Source of the DNA: Methanobacterium sp.
Lineage (GTDB): Archaea; Methanobacteriota; Methanobacteria; Methanobacteriales; Methanobacteriaceae
Reading direction: 5' to 3'
Assembly (NCBI GenBank): GCA_003158115.1
Contig: PMGM01000100.1
Location: 25,566 to 42,770 of the forward strand
Length of the DNA: 17,205 bases
Positions 1 to 6,563 of this stretch are shown in pieces (position 1 is the stretch's first letter; every line of letters begins with the position of its first letter). The notes under the pieces were generated by a model. It did no database searches. It saw nothing but the letters and a program-made list of their open reading frames with translations, and was not told the DNA's origin. Made by a program: the position numbers and the translations under genes.

Positions 1-1459
1 CTTTTAATCCACCTATAACAGAGAGAATTCCAAGATATATGAATGGTGATAGGATTAACGCTACAATTAAATAGATTTTTGTCTGAGGAAATGTTATGAA
101 TACCAGTCCCATTGCAATTGAAGCTATTATAATTTTTCCAAATTCAACAATAGGCAAACTTACCCTTGCAAGTCTCAAAGTTCTCCACATCAGCACAGAC
201 ATTAAGACAAGTGCAGCAACTGTTGTGGCTATAGCTGCACCATTAATACCCATACTAGGTACAAGGATTATGCTTAGTGCTATATTGATAGCAGTTCCAA
301 AGATCAACACATACATTGGAAGTCTGGGCCTTCCAAGTCCCTGTGCAATGCTTGAAGAAATTGTGTACAGGGTAAAGAAAAGCATTCCAGCTGCAAGTAT
401 CTGTAAAGATACAGATCCCGGGAGATATGCATTTCCAAATAGAATAGCTATAATCGGAGCTGCAAATACAATGGTTCCAACACAGAGTGGCATAACAACA
501 AATGAAACATAACGGTATGACTGTAAAACATATGTTTTTAGAAGAGTATGGTCGTTAAGACTCATGGCCTCGGCTGCTGCTGGAAGTACAGATGTTGCAA
601 CAGCCATGGATATTATAAGTGGAAACCTAGCAACTGTACTTGCGACGTTGAAGTATCCTGCATCGCTGCTGATCATATAATGACCAATAACTAATGTTCC
701 TGTATCATAGAGCGCTAGCTCTGCTAATCCTGTTATAACCACAGGAACAGAAAATAAAATTAACATCTTAGCTACTCTGTACTTATCATAAGTAGTTAAC
801 TGCCTACGTGATCTTGCTAATAATTTTTTTGGAGGGTTGATTTTACCACGTACATCTCTTTGGAATAAATAGATGGCTGCAACCATTGCCATCATAAATC
901 CAACAGCAGTACCAACAACCGCACCTGCAACATAAAAACCACCAAATACCAAGCCCACTGCAACTGTTACCATGAAAAATAGTTCAAAAGCTCTTGTTAT
1001 CAGGATGTTTTTCATCTGATAAAATCCCTGGAAAGTTCCTCTTAATGCTCCAACAATAACACTGAATGGTGTTATAAGAGCAATTAACTGGAAGGGAATA
1101 ATAGCCTCAGGTTTGTTGAACAATCCTATAGCAATAGGTTTTGCTAGTATGAAGATAACAACACTGAATATGAGTCCAAAAGCTATCATCATCCGGATAG
1201 ATATACTTATAACCGCTTTAACCATTTCAGGGTCATCTTTAGCATAGTACTCTGAAACATGCTTGGCAATGGCCGGTGGAAGGCCAGCTGTTGCAATCAT
1301 TATTAAGAAGTTCTGGAGTGGCCATGTTAAACTGAGTATACCATATCCTGAAGGACCTAATAAATTGGCCATGGCTACCTTGTAAATGTAACCCCCTATA
1401 CGAAATAAAAAGGCCCCAATTACCAGTAAAAAGCTGCCCTTCGCTAGTTTTGAATTCAT
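1..1459 (-). CDS. Polysaccharide/oligosaccharide flippase (MOP superfamily, Wzx/MurJ-like), C-terminus cut by window edge
   Basis: The reverse strand is open without a stop from the left edge to about 1459, giving at least 486 residues. The N-terminus (MNSKLAKGSFLLVIGAFLFR, then a conserved LLGPSGYG turn around residue 40) is typical of archaeal polysaccharide-biosynthesis flippases. The rest is an alternation of long hydrophobic helices with short charged loops, as expected for 12-14 membrane segments. The family moves lipid-linked glycans or wall precursors across the membrane. In this organism that could be a pseudomurein or surface-glycan precursor, which is inference. An in-frame ATG at 1471 adds four residues (MVIF), and neither start has a strong ribosome site. 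An in-frame stop lies at 1475-1477, so the gene cannot begin further up. Family length is about 480-560, so little is missing. It is divergent from the FAD synthase gene. Confidence 0.88.
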   Translation of the reverse strand, partial: MNSKLAKGSFLLVIGAFLFRIGGYIYKVAMANLLGPSGYGILSLTWPLQNFLIMIATAGLPPAIAKHVSEYYAKDDPEMVKAVISISIRMMIAFGLIFSVVIFILAKPIAIGLFNKPEAIIPFQLIALITPFSVIVGALRGTFQGFYQMKNILITRAFELFFMVTVAVGLVFGGFYVAGAVVGTAVGFMMAMVAAIYLFQRDVRGKINPPKKLLARSRRQLTTYDKYRVAKMLILFSVPVVITGLAELALYDTGTLVIGHYMISSDAGYFNVASTVARFPLIISMAVATSVLPAAAEAMSLNDHTLLKTYVLQSYRYVSFVVMPLCVGTIVFAAPIIAILFGNAYLPGSVSLQILAAGMLFFTLYTISSSIAQGLGRPRLPMYVLIFGTAINIALSIILVPSMGINGAAIATTVAALVLMSVLMWRTLRLARVSLPIVEFGKIIIASIAMGLVFITFPQTKIYLIVALILSPFIYLGILSVIGGLK

Positions 1460-1515
1460 AAATATTACCATTAGTTAATTTAAATATGTTAAATCCCAAA
1501 TATCTATTAAATAGT

Positions 1516-1526
1516 AATTTTATAGG
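1516..1526 (-). promoter_or_regulatory. Putative TATA box of the flippase gene
   Basis: Read on the minus strand the site is CCTATAAAATT, a good archaeal TATA element. It lies about 45-55 bases upstream of the candidate starts, implying a transcript start near 1495 and a short leader. Prediction by eye only. Confidence 0.4.
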
Positions 1527-1655
1527 CTCATAATCCGATATGATCAATTCTAAAATGGATTGTAGTTTTTTTTTGGGATGTAGAATATAGATTTATAATT
1601 TTAGAAATTATGATACTTTAATATTTATATACACAAGATAGTTTTTATTGTTTGA

Positions 1656-1668
1656 CGAAGTATAAATA
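1656..1668 (+). promoter_or_regulatory. Putative BRE/TATA promoter of the FAD synthase gene
   Basis: CGAAGTATAAATA joins a purine-rich BRE-like part and a near-consensus archaeal TATA box (TATAAATA, 1661-1668). The transcript would start near 1690. A second TATA-like element, TTTATATA, lies at 1624-1631 and could be an alternative promoter. Confidence 0.45.
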
Positions 1669-1698
1669 CATGGAACAAAGAAAAATAATTGAACTTCA

Positions 1699-2214
1699 AT
1701 GATTAAAACATTGAAAATCATTATAAACAATATAACAGAATCATACAGGGGTGCAAATATTATAATCGTTATGGCAACAGGAACATTTGATATAATACAT
1801 CCAGGTCATGGATATTACCTTGAAGAATCAAAGAAAGTTGGGGGTGCAGATGCCCACCTTGTGGTTGTTGTTGCAAGGGATTCGACTGTAAGGTCAAGGA
1901 AAAGAATACCGGTAGTTGATGAAGAACAGAGACTGGAAGTGATTAAAATGATGAAACCAGTTGATGAAGCCTATCTTGGAAGTGAAAGTGATATGTTCGA
2001 GATAGTAGAAAAGATAAAACCAAATATAATAACTATTGGTTCTGATCAAAACTACAACATTGACGAACTCAAAAAACAACTACTTGAAAAGGGTAGTAAT
2101 GCTGATGTTGTAAAAATAGAAGGTTATAAAACCTCGTTACTTGACAGCACATGTAAAATAATAAAAAGAATTAAGGGCATGGAATTTGACGAAGATATCT
2201 TCAAAGATTGCTAA
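1699..2214 (+). CDS. ribL: FAD synthase, archaeal RibL-type nucleotidyltransferase
   Basis: This is a cytidylyltransferase-fold enzyme. Known archaeal RibL transfers a nucleotide to FMN to make FAD. The nucleotide-binding signature [10 protein letters not shown] is followed by the family's [10 protein letters not shown] and [10 protein letters not shown] segments, and near the C-terminus by [10 protein letters not shown], the equivalent of the ISST-K motif. The protein ends in Cys, and archaeal RibL proteins carry conserved C-terminal cysteines. The given ATG encodes 171 residues, but family members are about 150 and begin just before ATGTFD. The ATG at 1771 gives 147 residues starting MATGTFD. 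The only SD-like site (GGGGTG, 1748-1753) sits too far from that ATG and five bases before an in-frame ATT at 1759. The true start is therefore unsettled. The N-terminal 20-24 residues in the longer reading are not family-like. Confidence 0.88.
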   Translation: MIKTLKIIINNITESYRGANIIIVMATGTFDIIHPGHGYYLEESKKVGGADAHLVVVVARDSTVRSRKRIPVVDEEQRLEVIKMMKPVDEAYLGSESDMFEIVEKIKPNIITIGSDQNYNIDELKKQLLEKGSNADVVKIEGYKTSLLDSTCKIIKRIKGMEFDEDIFKDC

Positions 2215-2245
2215 AGATTAAATCCTAATTTTTTTTTAATAATTT
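2215..2245 (+). terminator. U-rich terminator after the FAD synthase gene
   Basis: About 15 bases after the stop the plus strand has an uninterrupted T run, then more T-rich sequence. There is no clear hairpin, which fits archaeal oligo-U termination. Confidence 0.5.
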
Positions 2246-2521
2246 TAATTAAAGTTATTCTATTTTTTAATCAATATTCACCATTCACAGGATATAAAAT
2301 GGAAATGAAATTTTTTTTATTTATTTAAAGCTTCAGACAACATATTTCTTTGAGATATATTAATTTTAACACTAAAATTCCATATACTAACTATAATATG
2401 TAGATATAAGACCACGTAACAAAAAAAATATAATATTAAACTAAAAAGTAACAAATCCGGATTAAAGAATTTGAATAAAAAGAATGAATATAAATCCTCA
2501 TTAAAATCCATTAAATGGGCA
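2246..2521. other. AT-rich gap with no gene seen
   Basis: The stretch between the FAD synthase gene and the end of the FUSC gene is simple AT-rich sequence. The one sizeable open frame (minus, 2317-2511) is hydrophobic low-complexity sequence with no ribosome site, and I do not call it. Poly-A on the plus strand near 2420-2428 would give U-rich RNA downstream of the FUSC gene. Confidence 0.5.
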
Positions 2522-4510
2522 TTAAGTTAATTTTATATATCGTTGAAGCAATCCATTCTCCTCTGCAATAATGATACCTGTATGCATTAATTGCAAATCA
2601 GATACCATCCAATTTGTAACCTGCTTCAAATCTTTAGTTTCTTTATTATCAGAATGATCTATTGATATGTTTTCAATTGATAGTTTTAATGGATTTATAT
2701 CATCAATTTTTGAATTATCTATTTTTTGAAGTGTATTTTTAATTTTATTAATATTAATATCTAGATCAGCCAATGCTTCACCATTTATATTTAGTATTGC
2801 TACTATTAGGCTCAAATCTACTATAATCCTATTATTTAAAAATAGTATCTCCTCATAAAACTCCAGATCATCATTTATATCATTGAAAGTATCTTCTAAT
2901 TTTCTAATACCTGCTTCTAAATTATTTTCTTCTGTAATATATTTTTTAAGACATTCAGACAAATCTTTAGCACTATGTTTCAATGGAGTGTAAACTAAAA
3001 TAAATTTAGCATATTCTATATTCGCTTTTATAGTACGAAACAGTTGATCAGGAAGGTTAACGGAAAGTCTACTGGGCAAAATTATATAAGCACACACATA
3101 TGCAATCAGACCACCTAAAGCTATGTCTAAAAGTCGAGATATGGCATTATCAAATACTGTTCCTGTAGGCCAAATTAACACTATGAAAACCGTCATTGTC
3201 ATTACAGATAAACTCATGTAATTTGGATAGAAAGCTCTAAATAAAAACAACATCATAAATGCCAACCCAACCAGTAAATAATGGGGAAAAATTAATGAGA
3301 AGATAATGGCCAGTATAATAGCAAAAAAGTTGGCCCCTACCCTTGAAATTAAGTTATCCACTGTACTGTTAATATCTGGCTTTAAAATAATTAAAACTCC
3401 CATGGTTATCCATATTACACTTCTTTCCCTTGTTAAATATATTAAAACTAAAGATATAGTCATTGCTATTGTAAAACGAATAGTATGTCTGATATAAAGG
3501 TTTTGAAAATTAAAATTGGCTCTTAAAACTTCTTTTAAAGATTTATTTGGTACTTTTATTTTTTTTACTTTTTTCCCATCAGCCTTAGACAGTACTTCAT
3601 TGCTTTTATTCAATATATCCCGTATAGAATTGGAAATTTCTATAATAATTGCATTGTTATCTTTAACAGCAGAAAATTCTGATTCAAATGTTGATTGTTG
3701 TTTATTAAAATCAATTAAATCAATTGGTCCTTTTTTCTTATTAAAATTATCCCCAATTTGAGAGCTAAAATTATCTGCTCTATCTAAAAAATTTTTAAAG
3801 TAGGATTGTGATTTAGAGTTCTGCATGGAGTTTATTAAATTACAGATACTCCTTAAGATTTTTAAATAACTTCCAAGTTTAAAAAATTCATAATAATTAG
3901 AATTGATAGGAATTCCTGATATTAAATTTTTAGAGTTTAAAACATTCTTGAGGGACGAATCTGGATTAAAACCTAAAGATACCATTTCACGAATTCTCTT
4001 CCTTTCAATCCATATTTTTGGTAAGAAAAGGATAGATGCTACTAAATAAGCTATTATACTGTAAATAACCCAGTCTAAAGTACTAGATTGATTATTTACA
4101 AGTAATACTGCTACAAAGTAAATTAAAAAGAATGTAAAGCCCAGGGATCCTTCTACTTTCCCAAAAATGTACATTGAAATACTGAAAAATGTCCATACTA
4201 CTGTAAAAAATATAAATACTCCAAGACTGGAAAGAGCTAAAGAAGCACTTACAAATGCTAAAATGGTTATTAAAAATCCTAATGATGCTAAAATTGCTAC
4301 TTTTCTGATGGGGAGCGCTGTATCAATTATTATGCTTGCTAACAAAGTTAAAAATATTATAGTATTTATTCCATTATCTAGACCCAAATATTTACCAATC
4401 AACCCTGCAATAGCCATTAAAATAATAGCCCTAATTGCAATTCCCCATTGAGGCTTGCCTGTAGGTTTAGATAGTCTCTTAAATCTATACCAAAAACCCT
4501 TTTTCTTCAA
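2522..4510 (-). CDS. FUSC-family membrane protein (aromatic-acid exporter / YccS-like), two membrane modules
   Basis: The 662-residue protein has the duplicated build of fusaric-acid-resistance proteins. A first block of hydrophobic helices spans about residues 25-165. A soluble, lysine/asparagine-rich region covers 170-340. A second helix block at 343-478 contains the family pattern LKPDINSTVDNLISRVGANF. A soluble, acidic, helical tail runs from 485 to 662. The family includes exporters of aromatic acids and related solutes; the substrate here cannot be told. The start is TTG, supported by a good ribosome site (AGGGG at 4516-4520, five bases upstream), and the next methionine lies well inside the first membrane helix. 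It stands alone, with no membrane-fusion or regulator gene beside it, so it is probably monocistronic. Confidence 0.85.
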   Translation of the reverse strand: MKKKGFWYRFKRLSKPTGKPQWGIAIRAIILMAIAGLIGKYLGLDNGINTIIFLTLLASIIIDTALPIRKVAILASLGFLITILAFVSASLALSSLGVFIFFTVVWTFFSISMYIFGKVEGSLGFTFFLIYFVAVLLVNNQSSTLDWVIYSIIAYLVASILFLPKIWIERKRIREMVSLGFNPDSSLKNVLNSKNLISGIPINSNYYEFFKLGSYLKILRSICNLINSMQNSKSQSYFKNFLDRADNFSSQIGDNFNKKKGPIDLIDFNKQQSTFESEFSAVKDNNAIIIEISNSIRDILNKSNEVLSKADGKKVKKIKVPNKSLKEVLRANFNFQNLYIRHTIRFTIAMTISLVLIYLTRERSVIWITMGVLIILKPDINSTVDNLISRVGANFFAIILAIIFSLIFPHYLLVGLAFMMLFLFRAFYPNYMSLSVMTMTVFIVLIWPTGTVFDNAISRLLDIALGGLIAYVCAYIILPSRLSVNLPDQLFRTIKANIEYAKFILVYTPLKHSAKDLSECLKKYITEENNLEAGIRKLEDTFNDINDDLEFYEEILFLNNRIIVDLSLIVAILNINGEALADLDININKIKNTLQKIDNSKIDDINPLKLSIENISIDHSDNKETKDLKQVTNWMVSDLQLMHTGIIIAEENGLLQRYIKLT

Positions 4511-4727
4511 TTTATCCCCTTTTACTTAATAGTTAAGGATCTCATAATTGCCAATATTAATATCTTTGCATATCAATAAAGAACAATTAAAAACGTTATT
4601 TTAAAGATCTGATATTTCATGATTATTTTCTTTCTATTTTTTTAATATTTGATTCATATTGATAATTTTTTTCATAATTTTTTTGGAATACAAATTATAT
4701 CGGATTACTCTAAACATATGCATTATA

Positions 4728-4743
4728 ATTTTCAGTTGAAAAT
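4728..4743. repeat. Palindrome with 7-base arms
   Basis: ATTTTCAGTTGAAAAT has perfect 7-base inverted arms around a two-base centre. It lies 220 bases upstream of the FUSC start. It has operator-like geometry, but in DNA this AT-rich it could be chance. Confidence 0.4.
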
Positions 4744-5010
4744 AACAATTTTGAGTGGATATAGCCATTCTAGTAGCTGTTTTTAGAATAAATGCATGAA
4801 CATTTAACTGTAATCAGACCATTAATAGTGCTGTACACATAATTTGGTTTGTATGAACGTTATACTTTCAAAAATTATATTATTAACAGAACTAAACATT
4901 AAAATCTATGAATTAAATATGATTTAATACTTTATAATTTAATTTCAAGAATTAATTATACTTTAATATAAATAATAAACTTTAATTTGTATTAAAAAAT
5001 AAAAAACTAC

Positions 5011-5020
5011 TTTATATAAC
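5011..5020 (+). promoter_or_regulatory. Promoter-like TATA element with no gene downstream
   Basis: TTTATATAAC preceded by an A-rich BRE-like stretch looks like an archaeal promoter reading right. The only frame after it (ATGGCAACG, from 5030) stops after five codons, and the next gene lies on the other strand. It could drive a noncoding or antisense RNA, or be chance. Confidence 0.25.
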
Positions 5021-5150
5021 GAGAAAAATATGGCAACGACAAAATAAAATTAAAAATAGGAAAATATTAATGCTATCCCCATTACAGGGTCATATATCAG
5101 TGGTAATGTATCTTTAGATGAGTATAATTCACAGTAGAAAATGAATTGAA

Positions 5151-5501
5151 CTAATGATGTTGAATTAGCACTATAGTGGCCCCATTAGGATCTTCTAAGA
5201 AAGCTAATGTTCCAATTGTTATTTTAGTTGGTTCTCTTGTGATTTTAGCACCTTTAGATTTGAGTTCTTTTACAGTGGCGTTTATGTCTTCAACTTCCAT
5301 TCCAACCGAAAACAGAGCAATTTCATTTTCTGTATCTTTTATGAGTTCTATCATAGCATCCCCTTCCCCTTTTAATAATGTGATGGTTAATCCTGGAAAA
5401 GGGTTGTGTTTGCTATCTACTTCAAATCCCATAACATCTGTATAAAATTTGACAGACTCATCCATATCCTTAACTATTATGGTAGCATATATAACTTTCA
5501 T
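5151..5501 (-). CDS. VOC-fold (glyoxalase/dioxygenase superfamily) protein, function unknown
   Basis: A 116-residue single-domain protein built from the two beta-alpha-beta-beta-beta units of the vicinal-oxygen-chelate fold. Unit one begins [20 protein letters not shown] (residues 8-27). Unit two holds [18 protein letters not shown], then [14 protein letters not shown] near the end. A frame open to 5516 would start at TTG. The ATG at 5501 is clearly better, because the run of six G's at 5508-5515 is its ribosome site. Compared with glyoxalase I, only Glu52 (MIEL) of the four metal ligands is kept. The two His positions and the final Glu are replaced, so it is probably not a lactoylglutathione lyase. 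The protein ends in two histidines. It follows the flavoprotein gene by 170 bases on the same strand. Confidence 0.85.
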   Translation of the reverse strand: MKVIYATIIVKDMDESVKFYTDVMGFEVDSKHNPFPGLTITLLKGEGDAMIELIKDTENEIALFSVGMEVEDINATVKELKSKGAKITREPTKITIGTLAFLEDPNGATIVLIQHH

Positions 5502-5671
5502 ATCAAATCCCCCCAATTATGAATAATAATTTTCATCAATTGTAACTGCTTAAAAAAAAGTAATAAGAATTTATTTCTACTTTATATTTAATTTATTTAC
5601 TATTTTTGACTTAATTCTTTTTTTTATCGTTTGAATAAAACATTGTCCTTTATAGGGCACATGAAATAAAT
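5502..5671 (-). promoter_or_regulatory. Region between flavoprotein and VOC genes, with likely VOC promoter
   Basis: On the minus strand a TATA-like AAATATAAAG lies at about 5579-5588, giving a possible leader of 50-60 bases for the VOC gene. A short imperfect GC hairpin (TGTCC/GGGCA, 5643-5658) sits 14 bases after the flavoprotein stop and may be part of its terminator. This suggests the two genes are separate units. Confidence 0.35.
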
Positions 5672-6238
5672 TCATTCCCCTTTAAACATTTTTAATGTGG
5701 CTGCTTCTATTGCATCCAGCATATAATCTTTGTTTCCCTGGGTAACACCAATATAATCAGAGCTTGTTATATTTTTGTAATTCATCTTGTTCAGGTGGAA
5801 AAATAATCTTTCCATACTGGTTAAACATGGGAGAGTACCGCCACCAGTAGCAGCTGCCACACATATAAAAGGCTTATTCTGTATTTTATTTATTCTTTCA
5901 GGAGTAAAAAAATTCGCTTCACACCTTCTTAACCTGTCGAAGAATGTCTTGGCAGATTCACTCATCTCCTGGAAGTATACTGGAGTAATAACAACAAAAC
6001 CATCAACTGCACCCATTGCTCTATGCAAAACCTCGAAATCATCTTCTAATTTACATTTACCTTCAAGACAAATTCCCCAACCTTCATCACATGCCTCACA
6101 TTTGGAAATATTTAAATCATTTAAACGGACCATTATTGCTGTGCTGTTTCCCATTTCAATTCCTTTTTCTGCAGCAGCAGCACAACTTTCTGTTAAACCT
6201 TCAATATTAGGGGTACATGTTATAACCATTATTTTCAT
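5672..6238 (-). CDS. Iron-sulfur flavoprotein-like NAD(P)H-dependent FMN reductase
   Basis: The 188-residue flavodoxin-like protein has an N-terminal beta strand (MKIMVITCTP) leading into a flavin-phosphate loop. It also has the TPVYFQEMSESAKTFFDRL segment (85-103), typical of FMN reductases of the Isf family, and ATGGGT at 130-135. Between them lie four cysteines, Cys47, Cys50, Cys57 and Cys62. This is the compact motif that holds a 4Fe-4S cluster in Isf proteins of methanogens, but here its spacing is CX2CX6CX4C rather than the classical shorter spacing. Such proteins pass electrons from ferredoxin to acceptors such as O2 or peroxide; the partner here is not known. The start ATG has a strong site, GAGGTG, six bases upstream. 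It is followed on the same strand by the VOC gene, with a likely promoter between. Confidence 0.87.
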   Translation of the reverse strand: MKIMVITCTPNIEGLTESCAAAAEKGIEMGNSTAIMVRLNDLNISKCEACDEGWGICLEGKCKLEDDFEVLHRAMGAVDGFVVITPVYFQEMSESAKTFFDRLRRCEANFFTPERINKIQNKPFICVAAATGGGTLPCLTSMERLFFHLNKMNYKNITSSDYIGVTQGNKDYMLDAIEAATLKMFKGE

Positions 6239-6307
6239 AAATTACACCTCAATTATTTAAAATAAACTTACAATGACCACAATATAATCTAACTGTCTAT
6301 AATATTA

Positions 6308-6321
6308 CATTTTATATATGT
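6308..6321 (-). promoter_or_regulatory. Putative TATA box of the flavoprotein gene
   Basis: Minus-strand ACATATATAAAATG holds TATATAAA about 75 bases before the ATG, giving a predicted leader near 45 bases. Confidence 0.4.
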
Positions 6322-6439
6322 ATATATGATTTATTATATTTTGAAGATAGTTGATTATTAGATGTCTTGAGGGAATATAACGTAAATAGTTGTGTAATTC
6401 AGTCTAACTCTTATTCTGTTAATGTATTTGTTCTAGTAT

Positions 6440-6461
6440 AGGATTTTTCTCTATAAATCCT
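6440..6461. repeat. Short hairpin in intergenic DNA
   Basis: AGGATTT and AAATCCT form a perfect 7-base inverted repeat around an 8-base loop. It lies about 100 bases past the end of the wall-hydrolase gene and 200 before the flavoprotein start. No T run follows on either strand, so it is not an obvious terminator. The rest of the 6239-6563 gap holds only the flavoprotein promoter and the U-rich tail of the hydrolase gene. Confidence 0.35.
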
Positions 6462-6528
6462 TCCAGTTCATAACATTAAAGAATTATTAATTATATTTTT
6501 AAAATAATAAATTTTTAAACTAATCTAA

Positions 6529-6563
6529 TTTTTTTATGGCTAAAAAAAGAAAAAAAGAAAGAA
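6529..6563 (-). terminator. U-rich terminator of the wall-hydrolase gene
   Basis: Directly after the stop the minus strand becomes a near-continuous T-rich tract, with an A/T-only hairpin (8-base arms, 6529-6536 and 6541-6548, loop TGGC). This is typical of archaeal termination. Confidence 0.55.

Larger units (their letters stand above)
4511..5150. other. 640-base intergenic region without a convincing gene
   Basis: Very AT-rich with many short T and A runs. It must hold the promoter of the minus-strand FUSC gene and the terminator of the minus-strand VOC gene (plus-strand A-rich 5041-5067 gives U-rich RNA). I see no tRNA-like fold, no repeat array and no open frame with a ribosome site. A palindrome at 4728-4743 and an isolated promoter-like element at 5011-5020 are listed separately. 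It may contain a small RNA or decayed sequence; this cannot be decided by eye. Confidence 0.5.

Noticed and set aside
96..512. Plus-strand open frame of 138 codons
   Set aside because: It lies antisense to the clearly recognisable flippase frame and has no domain or ribosome site.
1239..1547. Minus-strand 102-codon frame at the flippase start
   Set aside because: It is in another frame of the flippase gene. I translated the flippase frame from 1459 to the left edge and found no stop, so a frameshift is not needed.
2317..2511. Minus-strand 64-codon frame just after the FUSC gene
   Set aside because: Hydrophobic low-complexity translation of AT-rich DNA, with no ribosome site and no recognisable family.
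5070..5117. 15-codon frame starting ATGCTATCC
   Set aside because: Only a weak AGGA upstream and no promoter at suitable distance; likely chance.
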